Of a stretch of DNA of 60,000 nucleotides, positions 12,701 to 27,700 are shown one piece after another (position 1 is the stretch's first letter; every line of letters starts with the position of its first letter). This stretch comes from Membranipora membranacea (lineage: Eukaryota > Bryozoa > Gymnolaemata > Cheilostomatida > Membraniporidae): assembly GCA_914767715.1 (NCBI GenBank), contig OU612067.1, positions 22,792,162 to 22,852,161 on the forward strand, written 5' to 3'. Under the pieces are notes generated by a model. That model was not told where the DNA came from and ran no database searches. It worked only from the letters and a program-made list of their open reading frames with translations. Position numbers and translations under genes: made by a program.

Positions 12701-15700
12701 CATGTAAAAGTATAGAAATGTCACAGGGACTACTGATAATAAGCATTCGGATTGGAAGTGATGACTTTTGGATGCCATAATTCTGACGACAGCTGCGTGT
12801 GGCGATTTCCAACTAAAATAAGGGTTGGTATTTTAGTGTAAATAGTCATTAAACCATACCATCTTATACGAATTTGGTGAAACCATGTTTGAAGCACTGT
12901 CCCAAAATTTGCTGCAAATTTTCTATAGTACTATATCATCTAATATATGATACCCAAGTGCAAGGTTTTTATACCAAAATATTTTTACAAAAATCATTTT
13001 GATTACGGTAAAAAACGATAAAATGTTCACCTCTATTGTGAAATATCATATAAAACAACGAATCATAAGCTTTACAACGATTGTATATCACAGGCAAATG
13101 TCCATCTAACTGCTGGGTGTCTGTTTTGAAGGATACGTAATGAACCAGTGAAAAGTATATTAGCACCAAGATATTAATCGATTTCCTTGTCCTCATAGTT
13201 GTGACCAGCATCTCAAATCACCGGAGTGATCCCCCCCGGTTTATTTTTCTAATGAGAACAGATTTATGGTTTTCTGACATTAAAATCCAAGTATTGAACT
13301 AGTACTGTAACAAAACTCTAAATAATTTAATAAACAGACCTGAATCCTAAGCTACAGTAAAGTTGCCAGCAACTCCCCATAATAATGATAAATCATGACA
13401 ATACAATTTGTTATAAATAAACACAGAGAGGAAACAATACAGTTACAGTATATGATGAGTGATGGTGAGATAGAGGATATGACTCACCTCTCAGGTAACC
13501 TTCTCAAGTCACACGCAAACACATTTATCTTTTTTAGTGACCTCATCCCTCCTAGTCCTTCAGGAAATGTCTGTAGGTTGTTATTACAGTGTATATCTAA
13601 CACCTCTAGTTCCGTCAGTGAGCAGATGCTGTGGGGATAAAATGTTGACCAATCAATATATATAGTTTTCCGACTTAGATTTTATTACTGCCACTGGCTG
13701 AGAAGAAAATTAACAACAATAATAATCACGGGATTTCTACTGTTTGGTAAAATAATTTAATGTTAAATCACGTCCAATTTTGCATACAAAGTACCACGAA
13801 CAAAAAGTAGGTTGAGACTTTGGACAACCTTGATAAGCAAGCTAGGGGGCATTTTACAAGTGTGAAACATCTTCTCTAACAAATGAGACAAGAAGCAAAA
13901 GAGACGAGAGGCAGTGGCATGTTAAAAGGGCCCTTATCAGCCTGCAGGCTCTCAGTAGCAATAAACCTAACTAAAACAGCAATACGACACTGGTCAGTAA
14001 GCATAACAAACAGTTGATTTAAAAATAAGGATTTTTTTATCAGGATATAAAATTAACTAAGTTTGATCATGCATGCAGAATACTACCGATACATTCTCAT
14101 TCCTAAAATTAAATATGTTGGGAGTTATCCTGTCATATAAATAAAGAAGATAACTACCTTTTGCCATGTGTATCAAAGGTCAACTTGACACCAAAATATT
14201 GCCTTTCTGAGAGAACCCTTGTATTTGTATCATTAGTATAAGATGTATAAAGTACAGATTCAGTTCAGTACATGAAACCCTGTTATCTATCTGCACCTGA
14301 CAGGTACATAATCTTTGTCAACAGGTGTTAGATAGTCTGCTATAGGACGTTGTAGTGGAAACTGGCAAATATGAGTTGTTTTGTTCATAATGTTATAATG
14401 TGTTTTGTTAAATGTAAGCACTAATTGGGTGCAGTTAAGTTTTTCTTGGTCCAAAATTCTGGAGTGTCTCATTTTTTTTGTGATGTAATTTTCATCCTGT
14501 GTGGTATGCTCTACGATATTACTTCATCCAGCACAGTCTCTGGATACAGCAGTAACAGTTAGTCTCAGCCAACCATGATTTCATTCGCGTATCTTGAAAT
14601 TGCATGTTGATAACATTTTTGTGACAGTCACTGAGATAATGTTAGGTAGTAAAACATATCCAGAGGTAACTATGTAATGATTGTCTTTTGCTTGATTGGA
14701 GAATATTAATTATTATTGTTGATATAGCACTGACCAAGCCTATAATCCTTTGGTCTAGAAGAATTGCAATAATGAAGAAAATCTTGGACAGATAATTGGC
14801 TGGATTGAATTTTGAATGCTGGGTTATATTCTTTGTGTATTGGGACAGGATCTCTTCAACAACAATTTGAAAAGATTAACATTTATTATGCTTATTATGT
14901 CTATTACTTTCACTAAGACACAAAAATAGTGAAACAATATGGAAAGCAAAATACTGCATTGATGCGGAATAGGTTAGCCTGCTCACAATTAAAAGGCAGA
15001 TATCGGTTTTGACATTTATTTTGATGATGAAAGTGTTTTGATTATCGATACTTATGATCAATTTTCGGGGGATTGCTATTTGATATTGGTTGTCAGGCTG
15101 CTATTTTGATAAATTTCAGATCATCGAAAATCCTTAATTCTCGGCCACTTGCATCTAATGAGAAATTGAATTGCATCCAGACAAGACAAATGACTGATAA
15201 AACGAATGTTTTTATCTGATAACATAAGTCTGTCTATATTTTTGTAGTTAACCGTGGAAGGGATAATACGTGCTTTTTGAGCTCTTTCTCCCTAACCCAT
15301 CTTTTGTTGATAACTTAAAAAAACTTTAATTGCTGAATCACAATGGAGCAGCCATTCACTAAGATCCCATTCGATTTTCCACTTTGAATTAAGTTGACCA
15401 CTCTCATTTCAAATGGATTCCTACTTTACTCACGATGATCAAACTTGCCTGCCCGCCTGGTCGGGCTTCGCGGTTTTTTCATTTTTTTTCATGTGTGTTT
15501 ATTGCTAAAGATAAAATAATATATTTAAACAAAGTGAAATTGAGTGAGAGAAAGGCATAAGATTGAATCATAAAACGTAAATAATTGCAATATAAATACG
15601 TAAAAATTAAAGGAACAGTCTGATAGCCTGCGGCTAGAGTGTAGACCGGCCAACTGTAAATCACAAAGGTAAAATACAAGACACACCGGCAAGGACGCAT

Positions 15701-18700
15701 AGGATGAGTGCCCCCACCAGCTGCAGTCACCAGTGCCCCCACAGATAGGAAGCTAGGCTCACGGGCACGCAAGTCTGAGAGCCTATCTCCACTCCCTTTA
15801 GGCACTTGCTGTACAGTGACACACCTGTGCATAACAAGGACCTCCCACCCCGATTGTTGTTGTTTTTTTTATTACTTGAACTAATTGTTTTCTGTGTTGT
15901 AAAAAGTTTTGCATTTTAGATTCATCAGGAACTCAGTTGAGTGTGTTTTTAAAAGGAGTTTTAAAGTAAAATATTCAAGTAGCATTTGGATAATTCCCAA
16001 AGTTTAAAAAAAATTAAGTTACATGTTCTCTGGGTTTTTTGTTCAGAATAACACGTACACACCCTTTTTGAAGAATAAACACAATGTCCACCTCTACAAT
16101 GCTCTGCTGAAATATAACCTTGAACCTCATGCACTCAATTTCCGAATACAAACCTAAGCAACAAATATACCTATTGATCTTTGGATATTTGAAACTAAGC
16201 GAAGGGGTCTGTAGCTGGTGTATGTGGAAATCTCAGTTGCAAACAGGTAGAAGTAATTTATTAATTGATCAACTAAACACTAAACACCTTGAATGCGGCC
16301 ATTCAACTGACCTACTAATACCAATTTGAGTTAGTACAATTAGATTCATGGTTTTTAAAGTCAGGCAAATTCATGAAAATTACCACACGGGAATATAAAT
16401 GAATGTGAGTGTCTACAAATATGAGTATAATCATCCTGTCTGAGAAACTAGTCAAGTTTTGCGGATCAAAATCTAGTTTCCCTCAGTCACCTTACATTAT
16501 ACTCTATTACACATCACCACAACAACTTATTACTGGAAAATCCATATCATAATAACAATAAAGGATTTTATAAAGCTATACACACTGCTTATTTGGCGCA
16601 CGAGTGGACCTACGGGCTTATGCCTAAGGTTAGCCGTGACTGCGTTGGTTAGATCTTTATGTTCCCTGGCCCAATAACCCCCGCTCATGTCACATAGACA
16701 TACTACAGCAAACTCACGAGGAGCAACATCAAGCTTGTCAACACCCCCACCCCAACCAAGCGTCAAACCCCCACTGCCATGCGTCACGATCAGATGCAGA
16801 AGATGATAGACAACCTCAATGCTAATAAAGCGTTTATGGAAGAATGACTCAACAACATCTCCGAAGATCTACCAAAGGTGCTGAATAGAATTGATACCAT
16901 CGAGAGAAAGCAGAAAGAAACTGAAGATAAGCAGACCGAGATGGAAAATTGCCTTAACTTCTATGGTGACGAGATCATGTCATTGAAAACAGAACTTGCA
17001 GCCATTAAAACGAAGAAGATGAAGGAAATGGAGGCAAGTGCGGTGAAGGTAAAACAGGACGACGAGATGCGGCAGCAAGTGAATAAGCTTCAACAAGATC
17101 TTAACCTAAAACAATTGAGGATAACGGATACCCTTAACAACTGCTGAGAACCTGACACTGCTCATGGAGAAGCTGGCTGAGCTGATGAAGGTCGACAACT
17201 TTGCTAGAAATGATGTTGATTCAGTCTACCGCAGAAGAGTTAACACCCTACCACAACCTCCTCCATATTCATTCGATTCAAATCGCTAGCTATAAGAGAT
17301 GAATTCAATGACGGACATAAGCAGATTGGTCACCACAGCATCACGACTGACAGCCTGGGTATGTCAACTAAGTCCAAAATAATCGTCAATGAGTATTTAA
17401 ACCCTGCTGAGCAAAAATTCTTCTACCTAGCATGACAGAAACGCGCTGAACTGCATTACAAGTATACATGGACCAACCACAAATAAGTATTCATGCGTAA
17501 GGAGAAGTCGTCTGACATCATAGGAATTGTTGATGAAACAACGCTAGACAAACTGAAGTAAAAATGATACCATAAACTTAATTTTATATATTTTTTAAGT
17601 CTCTCTTTTTATAACCATAACCAAATGGCCAGTGTACCTGAACTAGAAGAATCATTTTTTGTAGAGCATTTTGCTAATATTTTAGCATGTGAAGTAAATG
17701 AAAAGCTAGAAATCAGTACCAAGCCTTACCAATACTTCATTTAAACATACGTAGCCTAAGTCAGAAAATGGAATAGTTGGAATTGTTTCTAGCATCCCTG
17801 AATACAAAGTTTTCCTGCATCATGTTAGCAGAGACATGGTTCTCATGTGAGACATTTTTCCTCAGTATTATATGGATGGTTATAATTAGTCTTCAAACCG
17901 AAATGGAGGTGGCATTGCTATTTATGTGAGTAAGATGTTTGAGGCTAGTGTGACAGACATCTCTTTGGCTGGTTGCGAGGCACTGCGCGTGCGGATTGGT
18001 GAGTCTGGACTGGATGTGTGCACTGTGCTCAATGTCTACCGGGTGCCCTCGGGCTCTTCGGGGGCTTTTCTTGGGGATTTAGCTCTGGTTTTGCCCACTT
18101 TCCCCTCGAACTGACTTGTTGTTGGTGACATCAATATTGATTTAAATCCAGAAAATTAATTGGACTCAGCTTCAGAAGACTATAGCAAGTTGATTCAAAG
18201 CCAATGTTTTTATAATCTTATTCAATCCCCAACAAGAATTGGCGAAACCATAATAAGTATTTTAGATCTAATAGGTCTTTGTAGCAGAAACTAAAAAAAA
18301 TATTGAGTTGCTCTGTTTCTAGTGCCATCTGATTGTTATCTCCTAATCTGAAAGTGAGTGCAATGGTGGTATTAAGGGATTGAGGCAAATGAACAACAGT
18401 TTTTCACAATTATTTATTTATTTTAATTGTTTTATGTATGACAATCAGCAGTGTAATAGTCACTTCAATTTCCTTGGATGTATGTTTAATCATTCCATGT
18501 TTTGATATTATATTGATAGAGAACAAAGTGCTTTTAATAAGCAATAATATTTTTAGTATCACCTCAGGACTTCACATTAATCAACCCCTACCCACAGAGT
18601 GATGTGATGACTGACTAGATGTGATATCACTTACTTAGCTGTAAGCATTGTCACGACTACTAGCAAGTAGTTTGAGTAGGCCGTACTTCTAGAGCACACT

Positions 18701-21700
18701 GTGCAGATGAGCACAGTAGCTATATGTGTGTCAGGTGATGATTATTACATGGTGGCTTAAGGCTTGTCAGGTGAAAATCATGACAGAGCGCGGAAAATGT
18801 CCGAAGTTTTATTCACTGCGCAAGGCATATTTGTTTCCCCATCAAACCAGTCCCAGTATGAACTCATTTACACTTGAGTGTCATGGTGTGTTATATAATC
18901 ACTAATTGGCTGCACCTGTGATATTCATGGTCGTAAATTATTAAGTGTGTGGTATGCTCTACGATATTACTTCATCCAGCATGGTCTCTGGATACAGCAG
19001 TTACAGTTAGTCTCAGTCAACCATGATTTCATTTGAGTATCTTGAAATTGCATGTTGATAACATTTTTGTGACAGTCACTGAGATAATGTTAGGTAGTAA
19101 AACATATCCAGAGGTAACTATGTGATGATTAATGAGTAACACACACAAAAACGAAGAGCACTCATAATTTAATCTGTGTCTTTTGCAACAGCAGGTTGTT
19201 TTATCAGGGGTAGACGAGATGTCATGTAAAAGTATAGAAATGTTACAGGGACTACTGATAATAAGCATTCAGATTGGAAGTGATGACTTTTGGATGTCAT
19301 AATTCTGACGACAGCTGCATGTGGCGATTTCCAACTACAATAAGGGTTGGTATTTTAGCGTAAATAGTCATTAAACCATATCATCTTATACCAATTTGGT
19401 GAAACCATTTTTGAAGCACTGTCCCAAAATTTGCTGCAAATTTTCTATAGTACTATATCATGTAATATATGATACCCAAGTGCAAGGTTTTTATACCAAA
19501 ATATTTTTACAAAGATTATTTTGATTACGGTAAAAAAGATAAAATGTTCACCTCTATTGTGAAATATCATATAAACCAACGAATCATAAGCTTTACACCG
19601 ATTGTATATCACAGGCCAATGTACATATAACTGCTGGGTGTCTGTTTTGAAGGATACAGGGCCGTATTCTACAGCACGGCTGCTAGGGCCTGGCCCTACC
19701 AATAATAGATTATTATCAAAGTTGAGAAAAGGTCAAAAATGGCATAATAAACCAATATAACATGTGACCCCCTTACGCAATTTTTCATAATCACTCAGTT
19801 TAATGACAACATGACAATAACATTAGCTTATTTCCTCTCACTGATCAGACATGATCATTTGCTTAGAGTGAAGTACAACCCATCACCCAGTTTATTTATC
19901 CAACTGCTAGGTATTTAGGGCTAACTTTGGATTTCCCAAAGCCCTCAATGATAGCTAATGAATTTCATCAGTCTATTATCAACATTGTTATGTAAAGAGC
20001 TCATGGTCAGGTTAAGGTCATATAAAGGCATTCTTATAAAGTTGTGGCAAGAATGGAGGATACATCCAGCTTATTTAAAGCAACTTCTGCAAGTTCTGCA
20101 AGGAAAAAGCTTCAAGCATTCATCTACAGGTGAGCTGGTACATGCAAAGCAAATATTTCATGGCCTACAGTATATAGTGAGTGATGGTAAGATAGAGGAT
20201 ATGACTCACCTTTCAGGTAGACTTCTGAAGTTACACCTGGACACATCTATCTTCTTAAGGGACCCCATCCCTCCTAATGCTTCAGGTAATGTCTGTAGGT
20301 TCTCATTATAGTATAAGTTTAACTCCTCCAGTTCGGTCAGTGAGCAGATGCTGAGGGAACAAAAATTTCATTCAATCATTATATATAGTTTTCCAACTTA
20401 GATTTTATTACTGCCACTGACTGAAAGGAAAATTAACAACAATGACAATCACGGGATTTCTAATATTTGGTAAATTAATTTTATATTAAATTTAAACCAA
20501 TTTTCCATACCAGTACCACTAACAAAAAATAGGTTGAGACTTAGGACAACCTTAATTACCAAGCTAGGGGGGCCGTAAAAAGTGTGAGGCGCCTTCTCTG
20601 ACAAAAAGGATGAGAGACAGTGCCCTGCTAAAGGGGCACCTATCAGCATGTAGGCTCTCAGTATGAATAAAACGACTAAAACAACAATACACCAGTTCTC
20701 AGTAAGCATTACAAAGAGTTAATAGAGAGTTTCTTTTCCTGTTGTTTTATAAAATCTCATTTCTACAATTAACTATGTTAGGAGATATCTTGTCATATAA
20801 ATCGAGAAGATAACTGCCTTTTGTCACGTGTATCAAAGGTTAATTTGACAATAAAAGATATTCTGAGACAACCCATGTATTTGAATTATTAATATAAGAT
20901 ATATATATAGTACAGATTCCGTTCAGTACATGATACCCTGTTATCTATCTGAACCTGACATTGTCTATGATTTGAAAGATATGTAATGAAATTGTAAAAA
21001 GTATATTAACAAGAAAATATAAATCCATTGCCTTGTTCCTTCAATTGTGACCAGCATCTCAAATCGCCGGAGCGATTCCCCGGTTTGTTTCTGATGAGAA
21101 CATATTTGTCTTTTAAATGATCACCTTTTTTCACATTTAAATCCTAGTATAGAACTAGGACTGTAACAAAACTATTAAGCGATTAATTGACACCCTCTTA
21201 TCAACATTTATTAACCAGACCTGAATCCTAAGCTACTGTAAAGTTGCCAGCAACTCCCCATAATAATGATAATCATGATAATATATTTTGTTACAAATAA
21301 ACACAGAGAGTCACAGTGTATGATGAGTGATGGTAAGATAGAGGATACGACTCCTCCAGTTCGGTCAGTGAGCAGATGCTGAGGGAACAAAAATTTCATT
21401 CATTCATTCAGGTTATGTAAGGATGACATCAGATGTGAATAGACAAATTCATATCATCATCATTAATATGTCATCATGTTAAGAATGTGCCAAGATTCAT
21501 GACTGATTGTGCTGTCATCGAAATTAATTGATTGAATATTCATTTGCTCGCTGCATCCTTATTACATTTTGTTACCATCATATGAACTGCTGTATTACTA
21601 TTGGTTTAGATATAATTAAATATAGTTTTCAGACTAAGATTTTATTACTGCCACTGGCTGAGAAGAAAATTAAGAACAATGGTAATCACAGGATTTCTAA

Positions 21701-24700
21701 TGTTTGGTAAAATAAATTTTAACAATTTATATCCAATTTTGCATACCAGTACCACTAACAAAAAGAAGGTTGAGAGTTTAGACAAGCTTAATTACCAAGT
21801 TAGAGGGCCTGTTAACAGTGCGAGGCATCTTCTCTAGCAAAAGAGACAAGCAAGACTTATACAAATTTGATGAAACCATTTTTGAAGCGCTGTCCCAAAA
21901 TTTGTTAAAAGTTCTGTATATTATGTGTTATAAAATACCCAAGTGCAAGGTGTTAATACCATAATATTTTGACATTAATTTTGATGATCACACAAAAAAA
22001 GATGGAATGTTCACCCTCCTTGCAAACAACTGAATATACAGACCCGAATCCCAAGATATCAAAGGCTAATTTGATAATTAAAAATATTCTGAGAGAACCC
22101 ATGTATTTCTATTATTAATGAAAGATATTGTTGCGAGGCACTGCGCGTGCGGATTGGTGAGTCTGGGCAGCATGTGTGCACTGTGCTCGCTGTCTACCGG
22201 GTGCCCTCGGGCTCTTCGGCGGCTTTTCTTTGGGATTTAGCTCTGATTTTGCCCACTCTCCCCTCGAAGTCAGTTGTTGTTGGTGACATCAATATTGATG
22301 ACATCAATATTGATTTAAATCAAGAAAACTATTTGGACTCAGCTTCATAAAACTATAACGAGTTGATTCAAAGCCAATGTTTTTATACCCTTATTCAATC
22401 CCAACAACAATTGGCGAAACCAAAATAAGTATTTTAGATCACATTATTGTTAAAAATTCAAGTCGTACACTCTATATTTTGTCATTTCAGATCATAAGCC
22501 GGTGTGTGCATCCTTTGTTTACAAAAAGCACAGCCATAATTTTAACAAAAATCCCTCACAAATGAACATAACTAAAATAAATTATGTGTTATTACAAGAA
22601 ATTATACAGCAACAAAATTGGTCCCCAATTGCAGAAATATCTGACACAAACACAGATTTTAAACTTTTCATTGAAAAACTAAGCTCATGTGTTGATGATG
22701 CAAGCAACAAAATTAGTGCCAGAAAGCGTCAACGTTCTACTTTCAAGAAACCTTGGATGACTAAGCAATTATTTACACTTACAAAAGAACGTACTAAGCT
22801 TCACAAAATGAGCAGATTACAACCATTCAATGGTGAATTACAAATGCGGTAAAGGAAATTCAGAAATCACGTAACAAACTGTTTAAACATGGCAAGGAAA
22901 GAGCATTACAAAGCTCAGTATGATAAGTGATGTGGGAATACCAATGAAAAATGGAGACTTGTCATGAGTTTAATTAAAAAAGATACCAATGGTTCAGATG
23001 AGAAAATTCATCTCGGACATGATGGTGATCGGAGCATTTCCGTAGCTGATAAATTTAATGATTTCTTTATCAATGTTCGTACTAATCTGGCAGAAGATCT
23101 TCCAACCACTGCAACCAAATTTACAAAATATTTTCCTAAAATTGCTAAAGCTTTTGCAGCTGAATTTCCTTTCACTGAAATTGAGACCGCTGCTACTCTT
23201 AAAATAATTGATAGCTTCTCCAATAAGAAAGCTACAGGACCTGATAGAATACCAATGCAAGCTTTAAAAGATAATAAATTAACCCTGGCACCACTTTTAA
23301 CATACTTAGCCTACCTGATGATAAAAACCTCGGTTTTCCCAGACTGCTTAAAATCTGCTCGTGTGAAGCCACTTTTTAAAAAGGGAGATAAAACTAGATG
23401 TAATAACTACAAACCCATTTCAATTTTAAATTCGACATCGAAAGTTTTAGAAAAACTCCTTTCAATGCAATTTGCTGCAAATTATCTATAGAACAATAAC
23501 AGGTAATATATGATATCCAAGTGCAAGGTTTTTATACCAAAATATTTTTTACAAAAATCATTTTTATTACGGTAAAAAAGATAAAATGTTCACCTCTTTT
23601 GTAAATCATATAAAACAACGAATCATAAGCTTTGCACCGATTGTATATCACAGGCCAATGTACATCTAACTGGGTGTCTGTTTTGAAGGATACGTAATGA
23701 ACCGTAATGAACCGGCAGACTTCTCAAGTCACACCCGGACACTTGTATATTCCTAGGTGACCTCATCCCTCCCAATCATGTAGGTAATGCCTGTAGGGTC
23801 TCATTATAGCCTAAGTATAACTCCTCCAGTTCGGTCAGTGAGCAAATGCTGAGGGAACAAAAATTTCATCCAATAATTATATATAGTTTTCCAACTTAGA
23901 TTTTATTGCTGCCACTGACTGAAAATGAACAACAATGATAATCACGGGATTTCTAATGTTTGGTAAAATAATTTTAAATTGAATTATGTCCAATTTTGAA
24001 TACCAGTACCTCTACGAAAAAGTAGGCTGAGACTTCGGACAACCTTAGTTACCAAGTTTTTGGGGCCTGTTAAGAGTGTGAGGCACTTTCTTTAACAAAA
24101 GAGACGAGAAGCAAAAGAGACGAAAAGCAAAAGAGACGAGAAGCAAAAGAGACGAGAAGCAAAAGAGACGAGAAGCAAAAGAGACGAGAGGCAGTGACAC
24201 CTTAAAGGGGCACCTATCAGCCTATAGGCTCTCAGTATGAACAAACCTAACTAAAACAACAATACACCAGTGGTCAGTAAGCAATACAAACGGTAAATAG
24301 AGAATCTCTTTATCCTGCATTTTAAAAAAACAAATTTTCTGATCAGGATGTAAATGCTTGGCCATGCTGATTATGAATACTACCGATAGGTTCCCATTTC
24401 TAAATTTCAATATGAGGGGAGTTATCTTGTAATATAAATAGAGTAGATAACTGCTTTTTACCATGTGTATCAAAGGTTTTTTTTTACTAGTTCAGTACAT
24501 GATACTCTGTTATCTATCTGCACCTGACAGGTACATATTTTTTGTCAACAGATGTTAGATATTCTGCTATAAGACTTTGTAGGGAAAACTGACAATAATA
24601 TTGAGTTGTTTTGCTTACAGTGTTTGGTGTGTCTTGTAGAATATAAACATTTATTGGCTGCAGTTACGATATTTTTGGTCAAAAATTATGGATTTGTTCG

Positions 24701-27700
24701 ATTTTTTGTGTGATGATATTTTCACCCAGTGTGGTATGGTCTATGGTATAACTTCATCTAGCATGGTCTCTGAATACAGCAGTTGCAGTTAGTCTCAGTC
24801 AACCATGATTTTATTTGAGTTTCTTAAAATCACATATTGATAACATTTTTGTGACAGTCACTGAGATATTGTTAGGTAGTAAAACGTTTGAAAAGTTTTT
24901 TTTTCTGATGAGAAAATATTTCTCCTCTAAAAGACCACGCTTCATTGTTTTCTGGCATTAAAATCTTAGTAATGAACTAGTACTGTAACAAAACTATTCA
25001 GGGATTAATCGACGTCCTCTCATCAACACTTTAATAAGCAGACCGGAATCCTAAGATACTGTTAAGTTGCCAGCAACACCCCTAAATGATAGTAATTATG
25101 ATAATGTATTTTGTTACAAATAAACACAGTGAGAAGTAGATACGGTTACAGTATATGATGCGTGGTGGTAAGAAAGATGATATGACTCACCTCTCGGGTA
25201 TACATCTCAGGTCACATAAATTCACATTTATCTTCTTAAGGGACCTCATCCCTCCTAGTCCTTCAGGTAATGTCTGTAGGTTCGCATTCATGGATATATC
25301 TAACACCTCCAGTTCAGACAGTGAGCAGATGCTGAGGGAACAAAAGTTTCATTCAATAATTATATATAGTTTTCCGACTTAGAATTTATTACTGCCACTG
25401 ACTGAGAAGAAAATTAAGAACAATGATAATCACGGGATTTCTAATGTTTGGTAAAATAATTTAATATTAAATCATATCCAATTTTGCATACTAGAACCAC
25501 TAACAAAAACTAGGTTGAGACTTTGGACAGCCTTGATAAGCAAGCTAGGGGGCCTGTTACAAGTGTGAGGCATCTTCTCTAACAAAAGAGACAAGAAGCA
25601 AAAGAGACGAGAGGCAGTGGCATGTTAAAGGGGCCTGCAGGCTCTCAGTATCAATAAACCTAACTAAAGCAGCAATACGACAGTGGTCAGTAAGCATAAC
25701 AAACAGTTGATAGAGAATTTCTTATCCTAGTGATTTAAAATTAGGATTTTTTTATCAGGATGTAAAATTAACTAAGTTTGACCATGCATATTCAGAATAC
25801 TACCGATACATTCTCATTCCTAAAATTAAATATGTTGGGAGTTATCCTGTCATATAAATAAAGAAGATACTACCTTTTGCCATGTGTATCAAAGGTGAAC
25901 TTGACACCAAAATATTGCCTTTCTGAGAGAACCCTTGTATTATTTGTATCATTAGTATAAGATGTATAAAGTACAGATTCAGTTCAGTACATGAAACCCT
26001 GTTATCTATCTGCACCTGACAGGTACATAATCTTTGTCAACAGGTGTTAGATATTCTGCTATAGGACATTGTAGCGGAAACTGACAAATATTGAGTTGTT
26101 TTGTTGATAATGTTATAATGTAATCACTAATTGGCTGCAGTTAAATTTGTCTTGGTCCAAAATTCTGGAGTGTCTCAGTTCTTTTTGTGATGTGATTTTC
26201 ACCCTGTGTGGTATGCTCTACGATATTACTTCATTTAGCACAGTCTCTGGATACAGCAGTTACAGTTCGTCTCAGTCAACCATGATTTCATTCGAGTATC
26301 TTGAAATTGCGTGTTGATAACATTTTTGTGACAGTCACTGAGATAATGTTAGGTAGTAAAACATATCCAGAGGTAACTATGTAATGATAAATGAGTAACA
26401 CACACAAAAACAAAGAGCATTCATTATTTAATCTGTGTCTTTTGCAACAGCTGGTTGTTTTATCGGTTTATCAGGGGTAGATGACATGTCATGTAAAAGT
26501 ATAGAAATGTCACAGGGACTACTGATAATAAACATTCAGATTGGAAGTGATGACTTTTGGATGTCATAATTCTGACGACAGCTGCATGTGGCGATTCCCA
26601 ACAAAAATAAGGGTCGGTATTTCAGTGTAAATAGTCATCAAACCAATCTTATTCAATTTTGATGAAACCATTTTTAAAGCACTGCCCCAAAACTTGTCAA
26701 AAGTTTTGTATATTATGTGTTATATAATACCCAAGTGCAATGTGTTATTATCATAATATTTTGACATTAATTTTGATGATCACACAAAAAAAGATGGAAT
26801 GTTCACCCTCCTTGCAAACAACTGAATATAAAGACGGGAATCCCAAGATACTGTTTAGTTGCCAGCAACAAGGCACAATAATATTGAATATGATTATATA
26901 TTTTGTTACAAATAAACAGAGAGAGAAGACGATACAGTTACAGTATATGCTGAGTGATGGTAAGATAGAGGATATGACTCACCTCTCAGGTATACTTCTT
27001 AAGTCACACTCAGACACATATATCTTCTTAAGTGACCTCATCCCTCCTAATCCTTCAGGTAATGTCTGTAGGTTCTTATTATAGTGTATATCTAACACCT
27101 CCAGTTCAATCAGTGAGCAGATGCTGAGGGAACAAAAATATCATTCAATAATTATATTAGTTTTCCGACTTCGATTTTATTACTGCCACTGACTGAGAAG
27201 AAATGTAACAAAAATTTTAATCACCGTATTATTAGTGTTTGGTAAAATAATTATATCTCAATTTTGCATAACGGTACCACTAAAAAATTAGGTTGAGACT
27301 GGTGACAACCTTAATAAGCAAGCTTGAGAGCTTGTTGAAAGTGCAAGACATCAACTCTACCAAAAGAAACAAGAAGCAGCGGGACCTTTAGGTACACTTA
27401 ATTACCAGCCCGCAGGCTCTCAGTATCAACAAGCCCAACTTAATCAACAAAACACCAGTGGTCAGTTAGCAAATGGGACATATCAACCATCATGAAATAA
27501 CAATATCTGACCATACAGATTCAAAATACTACCAATACGTTCTCATGTCTAAATTAAAATATGTTGGGAGTTATCCTATCACATAAATATAGAAGATAAC
27601 TGCCTTTTGCGATATGTATCAAAGGTTAATTTGACAAACAAAGATTGCCTCTCTGAGAGAACCTTTGTAATTTGATTGCTGGTATAATATACATAAAGTA

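Larger units (their letters stand above)
14683..18267. repeat. Intronic segmental repeat, copy 2 (partner 5600-9530)
   Basis: High-identity copy of 5600-9530. At its right end the LINE is cut at attttagatc and joined to taataggtctttgtagcag, which corresponds to about 11756 in copy 1. About 2.2 kb of LINE body was therefore deleted in this unit. Confidence 0.75.
23475..26230. repeat. Near-identical segmental duplication, copy A
   Basis: About 2.75 kb, almost identical to 32090-34850. It includes an LRR pseudo-exon (23714-23848), a 16-bp tandem array (about 24090-24195) and an intact LRR exon (25191-25331). Differences seen include an extra atgcttggcc copy near 32970 in copy B and scattered single bases. 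Confidence 0.85.

Noticed and set aside
12507-12812. Recurring minus-strand ORF (also at 19029 and 34925) ending LSTCNFKILK
   Set aside because: No recognisable domain. Sister copies have stops at different places and it lies in repeated intron sequence.
24090-24196. CRISPR-like array of short repeats
   Set aside because: Units are head-to-tail with no unique spacers, in an animal intron. It is a plain tandem repeat.
25155-25382. Plus-strand ORF repeated at 13395, 26740, 33771 and 35717
   Set aside because: These are the antisense of the LRR exons. The splice sites, phases and LRR pattern are all on the minus strand.
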